Shown: positions 30,744 to 41,915, numbered from the stretch's first letter. The stretch is 64,000 nt of DNA from Rhizobium sp. RCAM05350 (GCA_024426085.1 CP087974.1:3948001-4012000); one strand, 5' to 3'. The notes: generated by a model not told the origin, from the sequence alone. Program-made: numbers and translations.

Positions 30744-31302
30744 ATGACCCGAACCTACATTCCCCGCCATCCCCTGAACGATCTTCTGCCGCTTGAGCCC
30801 GGCATCCGCGCGGTCGATCATCTGGAGATTCCGCGCGCAGGCTATCGTCTCGGTGCTGGCGGTGACCGGTGAAGAGGCCGACGTGGCAGCAGGGCTGGCT
30901 GCATCGGGCGATGTGGTTGTCCGTTTCGTCGGGCCTGGTGAATGGCTGGTCCTGTCGCAATCGGAAACGCCTGAAGGCCTGCACCGCGCTCTTTCGCTGC
31001 TCTTGGCCGAGACGGCGTATATCGTTGACCAAAGCGATGGCCGTGTCGTTTTCAGGCTGTCCGGCCCCAATGTCCGGCGCATTCTTGCCAAGGGCATTGC
31101 CACGGATCTGCACCCGGCTGCGTTTGAAACCGGCACCTCGTCCAACGTTCTTTGCGGCCATATCAGCGTCAATCTGGCCCGCACTGGTGAAAACGAGTTC
31201 GAATTGATCGTCATGCGCAGTTTTGCCGTCGCGCTCTTTGATGATCTGAGAGTGATGGGCCGGGAATTCGATCTCTCCGCCGATTTTTCCACGCAAGGGT
31301 AA
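30744..31302 (+). CDS. soxG: Sarcosine oxidase gamma subunit (one frameshift)
   Basis: About 185 residues, beginning MTRTYIPRHPLNDLL with ribosome binding site GAGGCGG. The main body (VVRFVGPGEWLVLSQSETPEG; VDQSDGRVVFRLSGPNVRRILAKG; RSFAVALFDDL) is typical of the gamma subunit, which is related to the folate-binding domain and completes the tetramer. The frame changes near 30838. No glyA or formyl-THF hydrolase gene follows directly, unlike in several other bacteria. Confidence 0.88.
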
Positions 31303-31486
31303 ATGCGTCATCGCGTGACGCTTTTATGGCGCGGCTGGAGTAACTGATGGCGGGAATGGGCAAGACCTGTTCGCTGAGATGTCTTTAACAGCGGCGCCTT
31401 TGCCGGTACGGTTTCGATAGTCAAGATTTCGCTTAACTGAGCGGGATGCCTTTTAAAAAGAGCGATCCCGAAACCGGAGAATATCC

Positions 31487-33911
31487 ATGAAAAGCCATGC
31501 CAGGGTCGTCGTTATCGGCGGCGGCGTCGTCGGTTGTTCGATCCTTTATCACCTGACGAAATTCGGCTGGACCGATGTGGTTCTTCTGGAGCGATCGGAA
31601 CTCACCTCCGGCTCCACTTGGCACGCGGCCGGCGGCATGCACACCATCAATGGCGATCCGAACGTCGCCAAGCTGCAGAAATATACGGTCGAGCTCTACA
31701 AGGAAATCCAGGAATATTCCGGCCAGGATATCGGCCTGCACATGACCTCCGGCATGATGCTGGCGGCAACCAAGGAACGATTCGACTGGATGAAGTCGAT
31801 CCTCGCCAAGGGCCGCTATATGGGGCTCGAAGCCGAGCTTTTGACACCCAAGGAGGCGCATGAGCTGATGCCGCTTCTTGACCCGTCGCAGTTCGTCGGC
31901 GCCGTGTTCGATCCGGTCGAAGGCCATCTCGACCCTTACGGCACCACCCATGCCTATGCGAAATCGGCCAAGAAGAACGGCGCGGATATCTACCTGCACA
32001 CCAAGGTGGAAGACCTCGTTCAGCTGGAAGACGGCTCGTGGCGGGTCATTACCAACAAGGGCGAGATCATTGCCGAGCACGTCGTCAATGCCGCCGGTCT
32101 CTGGGCGCGAGGTCGGCCGCATGACCGGTCTGGAGCTGCCGGTGCTCGCCATGGAGCACATGTATCTCATCACCGAGGACATGCCCGAGGTTATCGAATT
32201 CAACCAGACGCGCGGCAAGGAGCTGATGCACTGCGTCGATTTCGACGGCGAAATCTATCTGCGCCAGGAACGCAACGGCATGCTGATGGGCACCTATGAA
32301 AAGGCCTGCCGTCCATGGTCGCCGATCACCACGCCTTGGGATTTCGGCCATGAGCTGCTGGCCGAGGACATCGAGCGCATCACGCCCGAACTCGAAGTCG
32401 GCTTCCGCCATTTCCCGGCGTTCAACAATGCCGGCATCAAGAAGATCATCAACGGTCCTTTCACCTTCTCGCCGGATGGCAATCCGCTCGTCGGTCCGGT
32501 GCGCGGTCTCACCAACTACTGGTCCGCCTGCGCCGTCATGGCCGGCTTCAGCCAAGGCGGCGGCGTCGGCCTAGCGCTGGCCAACTGGATCATCTATGGC
32601 GATCCGGGCTTTGACGTCTTTGCCATGGACGTATCGCGTTACGGCGATTTTGCCACGCTCGGCTTCACCAATGCCAAGGTGCGTGAAAACTATTCCCGCC
32701 GCTTCTCGATCCGCTATCCGAACGAGGAACTGCCCGGCGCCCGGCCGTTCCTGACCACGCCGATCTATGACAAGCTGAAGGAGGCGGGTGCCGTCTTCGG
32801 CGCGTCCTATGGTCTCGAATCACCGCTGTGGTTTGCGCCGAAGGGCGAGGAAGACAAATTCTCCTGGCGCCGTTCCAACGATTTCGACGTTGTCGGCGCG
32901 GAAGCCAAGGCCGTGCGTGACAGCGTCGGTGTGATGGAGACCTCCGGTTTTGCCAAATACACGATCACCGGCAAGGGCGCGGAAGCCTGGCTCGACCGGA
33001 TGCTGACCTGCCGCATCCCGGCCAAGGGCCGCATGTCGCTGGCACCGATGCTGAAGGATGACGGCAAGCTGATCGGCGATTTCACGTTGGCAAAGCTCGG
33101 CGAGCGGGATTTCCTGCTGATCGGTTCCGGTATCGCCGAGGATTATCACATGCGCTGGTTCGAGAGCCATTTGCCGAAGGACGGCTCGGTCGCGCTGAAG
33201 GCACTGAACCTGCAGCTGGTCGGCCTGTCGATCGCCGGACCCAATTCCCCGCGCTGATTTCCAAGCTGACGCATCTGAACATGTCCGACGAGGCATTTGC
33301 GTTCATGGATATCCGCCGCATGGATCTCGGCATGGCGCCGGCGATCGTCGGGCGTGTCAGCTATACCGGTGATCTCGGCTATGAAATCTGGATGAAGCCG
33401 GAATATCAGCGCTATCTCTACGACCTGATCATGGAGGCAGGCGCGGAATTTGCCATCAAGCCGTTCGGTCTGCGGGCGCTCAACGCTCTGCGCGTCGAAA
33501 AGTCGTTCGGCAGCTGGTCGCGCGAATACCGGCCGCTCTATGGGCCGTTCGAAGCCGGGCTTGGGCGATTCTGTTGTCCTGAAGAAGGATGCGGATTTCA
33601 TTGGTAAGCAGGCGGCGGCGAAAGAAAAGGTGGAAGGCGGCACGTTGCGCCTGCGAACTTTCGTCATCGATGCGAGGGATGCCGACGTTATCGGCGATGA
33701 GCCGATCTCGCTGAATGGCAAGGTTTGCGGCTGGGTGACATCGGGCGGTTATGCCCATACATCCGGCGTTTCGGTCGCCATCGGCTATGTGCCGAAGGAG
33801 GTTGCGGACGAAACCGAGGGGTGGCAAGTTGAGTTGCTGGGCGAAATGCTGTCCGCCCGCCTGCAGGCCCTGCCGCTTTTCGATGCCAACGGCTCGCGCA
33901 TGCGATCCTGA
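31487..33911 (+). CDS. FAD-dependent dimethylglycine/sarcosine dehydrogenase-like protein (three frameshifts)
   Basis: About 808 residues. The N-terminal half is a DAO-family flavoprotein (VVVIGGGVVGCSILYHLTKFG; SELTSGSTWHAAGGMHTING; the histidine after TSGSTW is where FAD is covalently held in relatives). The C-terminal half is an aminomethyltransferase/GcvT-like folate domain (DSVGVMETSGFAKYTITGKGAEAWLDR; YTGDLGYEIWMKPEYQRYLYDLI). Breaks lie near 32108, 33250 and 33563. Relatives demethylate dimethylglycine or sarcosine. Following the sox genes, it suggests stepwise use of betaine-derived methylglycines. Confidence 0.87.
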
Positions 33912-34217
33912 CAAGTCCTAGTACAATTGTGACTCTTTCTTAGACCCCGACGGCGCTGAACAAGCCCGCCGGGGCTTGGTCGTGATTAACCGTAGAAATC
34001 ACGGTCTGATGCCCAAAATCATGCCCCAAACCGCCACTTTTTGATTTTCTGGCTGATAAAGCGTCAATATCACTAAAATGGGAAAGAAATTCGGGAAAGC
34101 ATCATTTTACGCTTCACTTTTGGTTCGAAAGCATTATGGAATCTCCCATCGAAAAGGCTCAGAAAGAGCCACGAAAGAAGAGGTCTGACCTACTAGGATC
34201 AGACCCGGGGGATATTG
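33912..34217. other. Intergenic region upstream of livH
   Basis: This 306-base gap has no supported gene. It contains a GC-rich dyad at about 33943-33976 (CCCCGACGGCG answered by CCCGCCGGGG) that may end the dehydrogenase transcript, an AT-rich stretch around 34035-34135 likely to hold the liv promoter, and a tight hairpin just before livH (separate entry). Confidence 0.45.
34182..34206 (+). promoter_or_regulatory. Hairpin immediately before the livH ribosome binding site
   Basis: GGTCTGACC and GGATCAGACC pair around TACTA with a single bulged A. The stem ends directly before the GGGGGATATTG that serves as ribosome binding site of livH (start 34218). Such placement could control translation or mRNA ends. 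Function is inferred. Confidence 0.45.
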
Positions 34218-35119
34218 ATGGAGTATTTTGTCCAGCAGCTCGTCAATGGGCTGACTCTTGGCTCGATTTACGGTTTGATTGCCATTGGTTATACAATGGT
34301 TTACGGCATTATCGGCATGGTAAACTTCGCCCACGGCGATATCTTCATGCTTGGCGGTTTTGCAGCGCTCATTGTTTACCTGGTTCTTGTGGGCTTGTTC
34401 GGCGGTATTCCGATCGCGCTTGCTTTGTTCATCATGATCATCGTTGCGATGCTGATGACCGGGTTGTGGAACTGGGTCATTGAAAAGATGGCCTACCGGC
34501 CATTGCGTGGCTCGTTTCGTCTGGCGCCGCTGATCACTGCGATCGGCATGTCCATCGCACTATCGAACTTCATTCAGGTAACGCAGGGTCCGCGCAACAA
34601 GCCGGTGCCGCCGCTGGTATCATCGGTCTACGAAATCCTCGGCATCTCGGTCTCGCTGAAGCAGATAATCATCGTCGTGGTTACGGCGGTTCTGCTGACG
34701 ATCTTCTGGTATATCGTCAATCACACGCCGCTTGGAGCGCTCAGCGCGCCACCGAACAGGACCGCAAGATGGCGGCCCTGTTGGGTATCGACGTCGACAA
34801 GACCATCTCGATCACCTTCATCATGGGTGCAGCACTGGCGGCTGTGGCCGGTACGATGTACCTGATGTATTATGGCGTTATCGTTTTCACAGACGGTTTC
34901 ACCCCGGGTGTCAAGGCTTTCACGGCCGCGGTTCTGGGTGGCATCGGCTCGCTGCCGGGCGCAGTGCTGGGCGGTTTGATGATCGGTCTGATCGAGTCCC
35001 TGTGGTCCGCCTACTTCACCATCGACTACAAGGATGTCGCGACATTCTCGATCCTCGCCATCGTGCTGATTTTCAAGCCATCTGGTATTCTGGGTCGGCC
35101 GGAAGTCGAGAAGGTATAA
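34218..35119 (+). CDS. livH: Branched-chain amino acid ABC transporter permease LivH (one frameshift)
   Basis: About 300 residues. The start is MEYFVQQLVNGLTLGSIYGLIAIGYTMVYGIIGMVNFAHGD, the LivH hallmark, and the EAA-type loop is RATEQDRKMAALLGIDVDKTISITF. One C is missing near 34737, just before that loop. The ATG at 34218 has GGGGGATATTG ahead; a TTG three bases upstream is unlikely. It forms the inner-membrane channel with LivM. The livM start lies five bases after the stop. Confidence 0.92.
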
Positions 35120-35123
35120 TTTC

Positions 35124-36511
35124 ATGGCAAACATTACCAACACACCTGAGAGCGCCGGCAGCAATCTGATGGCGCGGGCTCTGCGCGAGGCTTTTTATGC
35201 CGGCCTCGTCGCCCTCGGTCTCTTCGTCCTCTTCGTCGGTCTGAAGACCGACCAGAACATCCTCAACGAGCTGGTTCTTGTGCAGCGCTGGGGATTGCTG
35301 GCAATCTTCGTCGTCATCGCGATGGTCGGCCGTTTCCTGTCGGTCGCCTTCATCCGCCCCTATCTTGCCGAGCGCAAGGCTGTAAAAGCCGCTGCAGCGG
35401 TCAAGGAAGCCGGTTTTGTGGCGCGCAACTTCAGCATGATCGCGGTCGCGGTTCTGCTCGTCTATCCGCCGATCATGGTGGCGTTGTTCGGCTTCCAGGG
35501 GTCGCTGAAATGGGTCGATAATTTCGGTATCCAGATCCTCATCTATGTGTTGCTGGCCTGGGGGCTGAACATCGTCGTTGGCCTCGCCGGCCTCCTCGAC
35601 CTTGGTTATGTTGCCTTCTACGCTGTTGGTGCCTATTCCTACGCATTGCTGTCGTCCTATTTCGGCCTGTCCTTCTGGCTGCTCCTGCCGATGGCCGGCA
35701 TCCTGGCTGCACTGTGGGGCGCCATCCTCGGTTTCCCGGTGCTTCGCCTCAAGGGTGACTATCTGGCGATCGTGACGCTCGCCTTCGGGGAAATCATCCG
35801 GCTGGTGCTGATCAACTGGACAGAAGTCACCAAGGGGACCTTTGGTATCTCAGGCATCGCCAAGGCAAGCGTTTTCGGCATCTGGTCCTTCGATGTTAGT
35901 GCCTCGAACAACTTCGCCAAGGTATTCGGTCTGCCGATGTCCTCGTCCTATTACAAGATCTTCCTCTTCTATCTGGCCTTGGCGCTTTGCATGCTCGCCG
36001 CCTTCGTCACGATCCGCCTGCGGCGCATGCCGATCGGTCGGGCCTGGGAAGCGCTGCGCGAGGACGAGATCGCCTGCCGTTCACTTGGCATTAACACGGT
36101 GACGACGAAGCTGACGGCATTCGCCACCGGCGCCATGTTTGGCGGTATCGTGGGCTCCTTCTTTGCTGTCCGCCAGGGCTTCGTTTCGCCGGAATCCTTC
36201 GTCTTCCTGGAATCGGCGATCATTCTTGCAATTGTCGTTCTCGGCGGCATGGGGTCATTGGTCGGTATCGCGGTTGCCGCGACCGTGATGATCGGCGGTA
36301 CCGAACTGCTGCGCTGAAATGGATTTCCTGAAACGGATTTTCGGCCCCGACTTCACCCCGGAACTCTACCGCATGCTGATCTTTGGTCTGGCCATGATCG
36401 TCGTCATGGTGTGGAAACCCCGCGGCTTTGTCGGCTCGCGCTGAACCCACGGCATTCCTGCGTGAGCGCAAGAGTGTTTCCGGCAGCTTTACCAAGGAAG
36501 GGCACGGCTGA
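35124..36511 (+). CDS. livM: Branched-chain amino acid ABC transporter permease LivM (two frameshifts)
   Basis: About 461 residues with a long N-terminal membrane extension typical of proteobacterial LivM, then the core AGLLDLGYVAFYAVGAYSYALL, the EAA loop RMPIGRAWEALREDEIACRSLGIN and SPESFVFLESAIILAIVVLGGMGS. Extra bases near 36315 and 36442 truncate it in the given sequence. Removing one T at each gives EMDFLKRIFGPDFTPELYRMLIFG and a stop at 36509-36511 that overlaps the livG start codon by one base, which strongly supports the repair. Confidence 0.92.
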
Positions 36512-37401
36512 TGGCCCTCGAGACAGATACGATGACGAAAGATCCAATCCTCAAGGTCGAGCATCTGTCGATGCGCTTTGGCGGCCTGATGGCCATCAAC
36601 GACCTGTCGTTCGAAGCCTATCGTGGCGACATCACTGCGCTCATCGGCCCGAACGGCGCCGGCAAGACGACGGTGTTCAACTGCATCACCGGCTTCTACA
36701 AGCCGACGATGGGCATGATCACGATGCGGCAGAAAGCGGGCAAGGAATACCTGCTCGAGCGCATGTCGGATTTCGAGGTTAACCGCAACGCTAAGGTTGC
36801 CCGCACCTTCCAGAACATCCGGCTCTTTTCGGGCCTGACGGTTCTCGAAAACCTGCTGGTGGCACAGCACAACAAGCTGATGCTTGCGTCGGGTTATACA
36901 ATCCTTGGGCTGCTCGGCTTCCCGACCTACAAAAGGGCCGTGGGGCAGTCGATCGAACAGGCGAAGTACTGGCTCGACAAGGCGAACCTGATGGACCGCG
37001 CCGACGATCCGGCTGGTGATCTGCCCTACGGTGCTCAGCGCCGCCTGGAAATCGCCCGTGCCATGTGTACCGAGCCTGAATTCCTTTGCCTCGACGAACC
37101 CGCCGCCGGTCTTAATCCGCGCGAGTCTCTGGCTCTCAACGAGTTGCTGCGCAGCATCCGCAAGGACACGGGCACATCGATCCTTCTGATCGAGCACGAC
37201 ATGTCGGTGGTCATGGAAATTTCCGACCATGTCGTGGTGCTCGAGTACGGCCAGAAGATTTCCGATGGAAATCCTGACTTTGTGAAGCACGATCCGAAGG
37301 TTATTGCGGCCTATCTCGGTGTTGAAGATGATGAGGTCGAAGAGGTGATCGAACAGATCGAGGAAATCGCCGTCGTTGCGCCGGGAGACACGCAGAAATG
37401 A
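36511..37401 (+). CDS. livG: Branched-chain amino acid ABC transporter ATPase LivG
   Basis: The intact 296-residue ATPase has Walker A GPNGAGKTT, Q-loop RTFQNIRLFSGLTVLENL, a YGAQRRLEIARAM signature, Walker B FLCLDEPAAGLNP and H-loop LIEHDMSVVMEI. The last 25 residues are unusually acidic (EDDEVEEVIEQIEE) beyond the normal LivG end. Its stop overlaps the livF start by four bases. It works with LivF on the cytoplasmic face of LivHM. Confidence 0.94.
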   Translation: MALETDTMTKDPILKVEHLSMRFGGLMAINDLSFEAYRGDITALIGPNGAGKTTVFNCITGFYKPTMGMITMRQKAGKEYLLERMSDFEVNRNAKVARTFQNIRLFSGLTVLENLLVAQHNKLMLASGYTILGLLGFPTYKRAVGQSIEQAKYWLDKANLMDRADDPAGDLPYGAQRRLEIARAMCTEPEFLCLDEPAAGLNPRESLALNELLRSIRKDTGTSILLIEHDMSVVMEISDHVVVLEYGQKISDGNPDFVKHDPKVIAAYLGVEDDEVEEVIEQIEEIAVVAPGDTQK

Positions 37402-38121
37402 GCGATAACCTTCTGCATGTAAAAGACGTCGAGACATATTACGGCAATATCCGGGCGCTCGCGGGCGTCGAAGTCGAAGTCAAGCGCGGCGAAATCGTCT
37501 GCATGATCGGCGCCAATGGCGCCGGCAAGTCGACGCTGATGATGACCATCTGCGGCAGCCCGCAGGCAAAGGCCGGCTCCGTGACCTTTGATGGTCAGGA
37601 TATCACTCATATGCCGACGCACGAGATTGCCCGTTTGCGGATCGCCCAGTCGCCGGAAGGCCGCCGGATCTTTCCGCGCATGACGGTCTATGAAAACCTT
37701 CAGATGGGGGCCAGCCTCGACAATCTGAAGTATTTCAACGAGGACGTGGAAAAGATCTTTACGCTGTTCCCGCGTCTCAAGGAACGCCAGGCGCAGCGCG
37801 GCGGAACACTGTCGGGCGGGGAGCAGCAGATGCTGTCAATCGGCCGCGCGCTGATGGCGCGTCCGAAGCTACTGCTTCTCGACGAGCCTTCGCTCGGCCT
37901 TGCGCCACTGATCGTCAAGGGCATCTTTGCCGCGATCAAGAAGCTCAATGAGGAGGAGGGGCTTACGGTCTTCCTCGTCGAGCAGAACACGTTCGCCGCC
38001 TTGAAACTGTCGCACCGTGGTTACGTCATGGTCAACGGCAAGGTGACGATGAGCGGCAGCGGCAAGGAATTGCTGGCCAATCCGGAAGTGCGCTGCCTAT
38101 CTCGAAGGTGGCCATCATTGA
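37398..38121 (+). CDS. livF: Branched-chain amino acid ABC transporter ATPase LivF (frameshift at the end)
   Basis: About 240 residues with Walker A GANGAGKST, signature LSGGEQQMLSIGRALM, Walker B LLLLDEPSLGLAP and H-loop VEQNTFAALKL. Near 38094 the frame changes; the repaired end reads ..VRAYLEGGHH and stops at 38121. Without repair the frame would run on to 38207 with unrelated sequence. It overlaps livG by four bases. Confidence 0.92.
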
Positions 38122-38240
38122 TGGCATTCCGGCCCATGTCAGGGGTTTTCTCTTGGCTCTGGCCGGTTTGCATATCCGACATATTGGAGCGGTCCGGTGC
38201 GGCTTGATATCCGCCCGGCGCTTTGAAAGGGAGAAACGGG

Positions 38241-38584
38241 ATGCACGGCATTCTCTATGAAGAACCTTCGGTTCTGCATTTCGCTCTGATCACCGTCATC
38301 ATGGGCGGATGGACGGCTTGGCGTACTGGAAAAGTGCCGCAGAAGGCTGGAGCAGCTACGGCGTTCTGGTTGTTTATACCCTACTTCTGGGTGTGGCGAT
38401 CCGCTTCATTCATCACGCGCTTTTCAACGGCAGCATGTTGACTTTGCAGTACTATGTCGTGGACACGATCATTCTTTTGTTGTTTGCTACGGCGGGTTAT
38501 CGCTACTACCGTACGCAGCAGATGACCAACAATTACTACTGGCTTTACGAAAAGGTTTCGCCTTTTTCGTGGAAGGCCAAATGA
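38241..38584 (+). CDS. Small membrane protein, DUF6867 type, liv-linked (one frameshift)
   Basis: About 114 residues. The N-terminus MHGILYEEPSVLHFALITVIMGGWTAWRTGK is followed by membrane segments SYGVLVVYTLLLGVAIRFIHHALFNG and YYVVDTIILLLFATAGYRYYR, ending YWLYEKVSPFSWKAK. One A seems missing from a run near 38335. The ribosome binding site is AAAGGGAGAAACGGG. I recognise it as the uncharacterised small protein that lies after livF in many Rhizobiales. Its position between ATPase and binding protein suggests a role in the Liv system, but none is known. Confidence 0.8.
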
Positions 38585-38706
38585 CAGAGGGAACCCCTGC
38601 AAAGACGTCTCTGGCGCTGATGCGGATATAAGAATACCGGCACGATTATGGTGGGTATCGTGACTGGTTTAAAAGGCACCCGCTCAATTTTTTTGGGAGT
38701 AACAAG

Positions 38707-39828
38707 ATGAAAAAGTCACTTTTGTCAGCTGTTGCGCTGACTGCAATGGTTGCTTTCAGCGGCACTGCATGGGCTGATCTGCTGGTTGGTGTTGCTGGCC
38801 CGTTGACAGGCCCGAACGCCGCTTTCGGCGCGCAGCTCCAGAAGGGTGCCTGAACAGGCCGCAGCTGACATCAATGCTGCCGGCGGTATCAACGGCGAAC
38901 AGATCAAGATCGTGCTCGGCGACGACGTTTCCGATCCGAAGCAGGGCGTTTCCGTTGCCAACAAGTTCGTTGCTGACGGCGTCAAGTTCGTGATCGGCCA
39001 CTTCAACTCCGGCGTTTCGATCCCGGCTTCGGAAGTTTACGCTGAAAACGGCATCTTGCAGATCACTCCTGCTTCCACCAACCCGGTCTTCACCGAGCGC
39101 GGCCTGTGGAACACGTTCCGTACCTGCGGCCGTGACGACCAGCAGGGCGCTGTTGCCGGTGCCTACATCGCTGCAAACTTCAAGGACGCCAAGGTTGCGG
39201 TCGTTCACGACAAGACACCTTACGGCCAGGGCCTCGCTGACCTGACCAAGGCTGCCATGAATGAAGCCGGCGTCACCGAAGTCGTCTACGAAGGTATCAC
39301 GGCAGGCGACAAGGACTTCTCGGCGCTGATCGCCAAGATGAAGGAAGCCGGCGTATCGCTGGTTTACTACGGCGGCCTGCACACGGAAGCCGGCCTCATC
39401 ATGCGTCAGATGGCCGACCAGGGCCTGAAGGCTACCCTTCTGTCGGGCGACGGTATCGTTTCGAACGAACTGGCTTCGATCGCTGGCGACGCTGTTGACG
39501 GCACGCTGATGACGTTCGCTCCGGATCCGCGCAAGAACCCGGCTGCTAAGGAACTGGTTGAAAAGTTCCGTGCCGCTGGTTTCGAACCGGAAGCCTACAC
39601 GCTCTACTCCTATGCTGCTCTGCAGGTCATCGTGAAGCTGCCAAGACAACCGGTGGAAACGACCCGCAGGCTGTTGCTGAAAACATCAAGGGCAAGGGTC
39701 CGTTCAAGACCGTGATCGGCGACTTCGGCTATGACGACAAGGGCGACATCACCCGTCCGGACTACGTCATGTACACCTGGAAGAAGGGTGACGACGGCAA
39801 GTACAGCTACTTCGAAAACGACAAGTAA
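38707..39828 (+). CDS. livK: Branched-chain amino acid-binding protein, LivK/LivJ-type (two frameshifts)
   Basis: A signal peptide (LLSAVALTAMVAFSGTAWA) precedes a periplasmic binding protein of about 350 mature residues: LLVGVAGPLTGPNAAFGAQLQKGAEQAAADIN, FVIGHFNSGVSIPASEVYAENGILQITPAST and DFSALIAKMKEAGVSLVYYGG. Breaks: an extra T near 38855 and a missing C near 39632; both lie next to GAAC/GAAG. It is the likely binding protein of LivHMGF. A strong terminator follows. Codon use is highly biased to C-ending and GCT codons, as in an abundant protein. Confidence 0.92.
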
Positions 39829-39869
39829 TCGTTTTCGACTTAGCGTCGATTGGTCCTTTTGGACTGCGA

Positions 39870-39896
39870 AAGGCCCGGCAATGCCGGGCCTTTTGC
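39870..39896 (+). terminator. Rho-independent terminator of the liv operon
   Basis: AAGGCCCGGCA and TGCCGGGCCTTTT form a 10-bp GC-rich stem with a minimal loop, followed by TTTTGCGTTT. It lies about 40 bases after the livK stop. Confidence 0.93.
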
Positions 39897-40017
39897 GTTT
39901 CGCCTGCGCCATTGCCGGCTCTCACTTTCGGCAAGTCTGTTTCAACCAAACCGGCGGCTGGATCACGGCTGTTCTTGTGGTAAGTGTCGGTTCTATAGTC
40001 TTTGCCTGGAGCCGCCT

Positions 40018-40989
40018 ATGACCGAGAAACCACGCATCCTTGTTACCCGCCGCTGGCCCGATGCGGTCGAGCGCGTTCTGGCCGAGCGCTTCGAAGCGTC
40101 ATTCAACACATCGGATGTCGCCATGGATGCCAACGCTCTTTCCGGCGCGCTTCGGTCATTTGATGCGGTGCTGCCGACGGTATCCGACCGTCTGCCGGCG
40201 TCACTGTTCGATGGCGGCGATCTGCGCACAAGAATCCTTGGAAATTTTGGCGTTGGCTACAACCATATCGATATCGCGGCGGCCGGGCACTACGGAATCA
40301 CCGTCACCAACACGCCGGGAGTGCTGACCGATTGTACCGCCGACATTGCCATGTCGTTGCTGCTTTCCATCGCGCCGGACGGGTGAGGGGGAACGCGAGG
40401 TTCGTGCCGGGCAATGGACTGGCTGGCGCCCGACGCACATGATCGGCACCAAGGTGACCGACAAGACGCTGGGCATCATCGGCTTTGGCCGGATCGGCAA
40501 GGCGATGGCGAAACGCTGCCATTTCGGCTTCGACATGGATGTGGTCTTCTACAACAGGTCGAAGATCGATCCGGCGGAAGCTGCACGCTATGGCGCACGG
40601 CAGCTGGAGACAGTCGAGGACGTGTTGGCAGCTGCTGATTTCGTCTCGCTGCATTGCCCAGGCGGTGGTGAAAACCGCCATCTGATCAATGCGCAGCGGC
40701 TGGCAGTGATGAGACCCGGAGCATACCTGATCAACACGGCGCGCGGCGATGTCATCGATGAGGCGGCGTTGATCGAGGCGCTGGAAACCGGCATTATCCG
40801 TGGCGCCGGACTGGATGTCTTCGAAGCGGAACCCAACGTCCCCAGGCGGTTCGCGCGCTGGAAAATGTGGTTCTTCTGCCGCATCTTGGCAGTGCTACGG
40901 AAGAAACGCGCACGGCCATGGGCATGAAGGTGGTGGAGAATATCACTGCTTTCTTCGAAGGCCGCGAGCCGCCCGATAGGGTTGCGTGA
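40018..40989 (+). CDS. D-2-hydroxyacid dehydrogenase (glyoxylate/hydroxypyruvate reductase-like; two frameshifts)
   Basis: About 324 residues. The catalytic part begins KPRILVTRRWPDAVERVLAERF. The NAD-binding domain is KTLGIIGFGRIGKAMAKRCHFGFDMDVVFYNRS. The catalytic arginine is in INTARGDVIDEAAL, and the glutamate/histidine pair is in GLDVFEAEPNVP and LLPHLGSATEETR. Breaks lie near 40375 (a GC pair lost) and 40846. Enzymes of this type reduce glyoxylate or hydroxypyruvate. It ends one base before the convergent response regulator gene. Confidence 0.88.
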
Positions 40990-41915
40990 TTATTCTGGTC
41001 GCAGCGCGTTTGCCGCCTTCACCGCGGCCGACGCACGGTTTTCAACGCCAAGCTTCACGTGGATCTGCTCCAGGTGCTTGTTGACCGTGCGGGCGCTGAG
41101 GCCAAGGATTTCGCCGATGTCGCGGTTGGATTTGCCCTTGGCGATCCAGAAAAGGACCTGTGCCTCGCGGACTGTCAGCGAAAACGCCTGGCGAAGGGTT
41201 TCGTCATCGCTGGTCTGGCTGACGCCCGTCAGCCGGAACAGGAATTCGTCGCCACCAATTGCGCCGAGATAGGCAAGCTGCAGCACCGGCTGGCCATTTT
41301 GATGAACCATCAGCGGGCCGTCCTTTGAGACGCCATGTTTCTCACGCTCCTGCAGCCAGTCGCGGATATGGATGGCGAGTGAATCCAGTCCGTCGTCGCG
41401 CCCCGTCGTGCGGCGTTAACGAGCCGGGTCGCCTGTGGTGTCGACCATTGGATAGTCCCATTGCTGCGCACAGCCAGTAGATGCCGTCCTGCTGCGTCCA
41501 GCGCCACACGGGCACTTTGCGCCGAACGGGCATTGGCCAAGTGCACCCGGATACGAGCGCGCAGTTCGTCGATATTGATCGGCTTGGACAAATAGTCGAC
41601 GCCTCCGGATTCCAGGGCATGGACGATATGTTCGGTCTCGGTCAGGCCGGTCATGAAGATCACCGGAACCTGCGCCACGGCCGGATTGGTCTTCAGCGTC
41701 CGGCAGGTATCGAACCCGTCCATGCCCGGCATGACGGCGTCCATCAGGATCACGTCGGGCGTAATGCGGTCGACGACATTGATGGCGGCGTTGCCGGAGG
41801 TGGCGATCAGAACGGAAAAGCCGGATTGCTCCAGCGCATCGGTCAGGAAGCCCAGCGTCTCCGGTGAATCGTCCACGATAAGTACGATGTCGCGCGGATG
41901 CACTGCTTCATTCAC
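40990..41915 (-). CDS. LuxR/FixJ-type response regulator, partner of the transporter-like kinase (one frameshift)
   Basis: About 308 residues. The N-terminal receiver has IVLIVDDSPETLGFLTDAL, phosphoacceptor in DVILMDAVMPGMDGFD and lysine in YLSKPINI. A middle linker with RSNGTIQW follows, then a C-terminal LuxR helix-turn-helix (LTVREAQVLFWIAKGKSNRDIGEILGLSARTVNKHLEQIHVKLGV). The frame changes near 41400 in the linker. It starts at GTG 41915, overlapping the kinase stop by eight bases, so the pair is co-translated. It probably activates genes such as urtA across the divergent promoter; that target is inferred. Confidence 0.87.

Noticed and set aside
36300..36511. Programmed frameshifting at the end of livM
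   Set aside because: Two shifts occur within 130 bases and both are repaired by deleting a T in CTGAA. The same change occurs in unrelated genes, so an error is far more likely than recoding.
38122..38207. An extended C-terminus of LivF running to 38207
   Set aside because: The last 38 residues are unrelated to LivF; the alternative frame gives the normal end AYLEGGHH with a stop at 38121.
38655..38700. Sigma-54 promoter before the LivK-type gene (GGCACGATTATGGT near 38640)
   Set aside because: The -24 half fits, but the -12 half lacks the GC at the required spacing.
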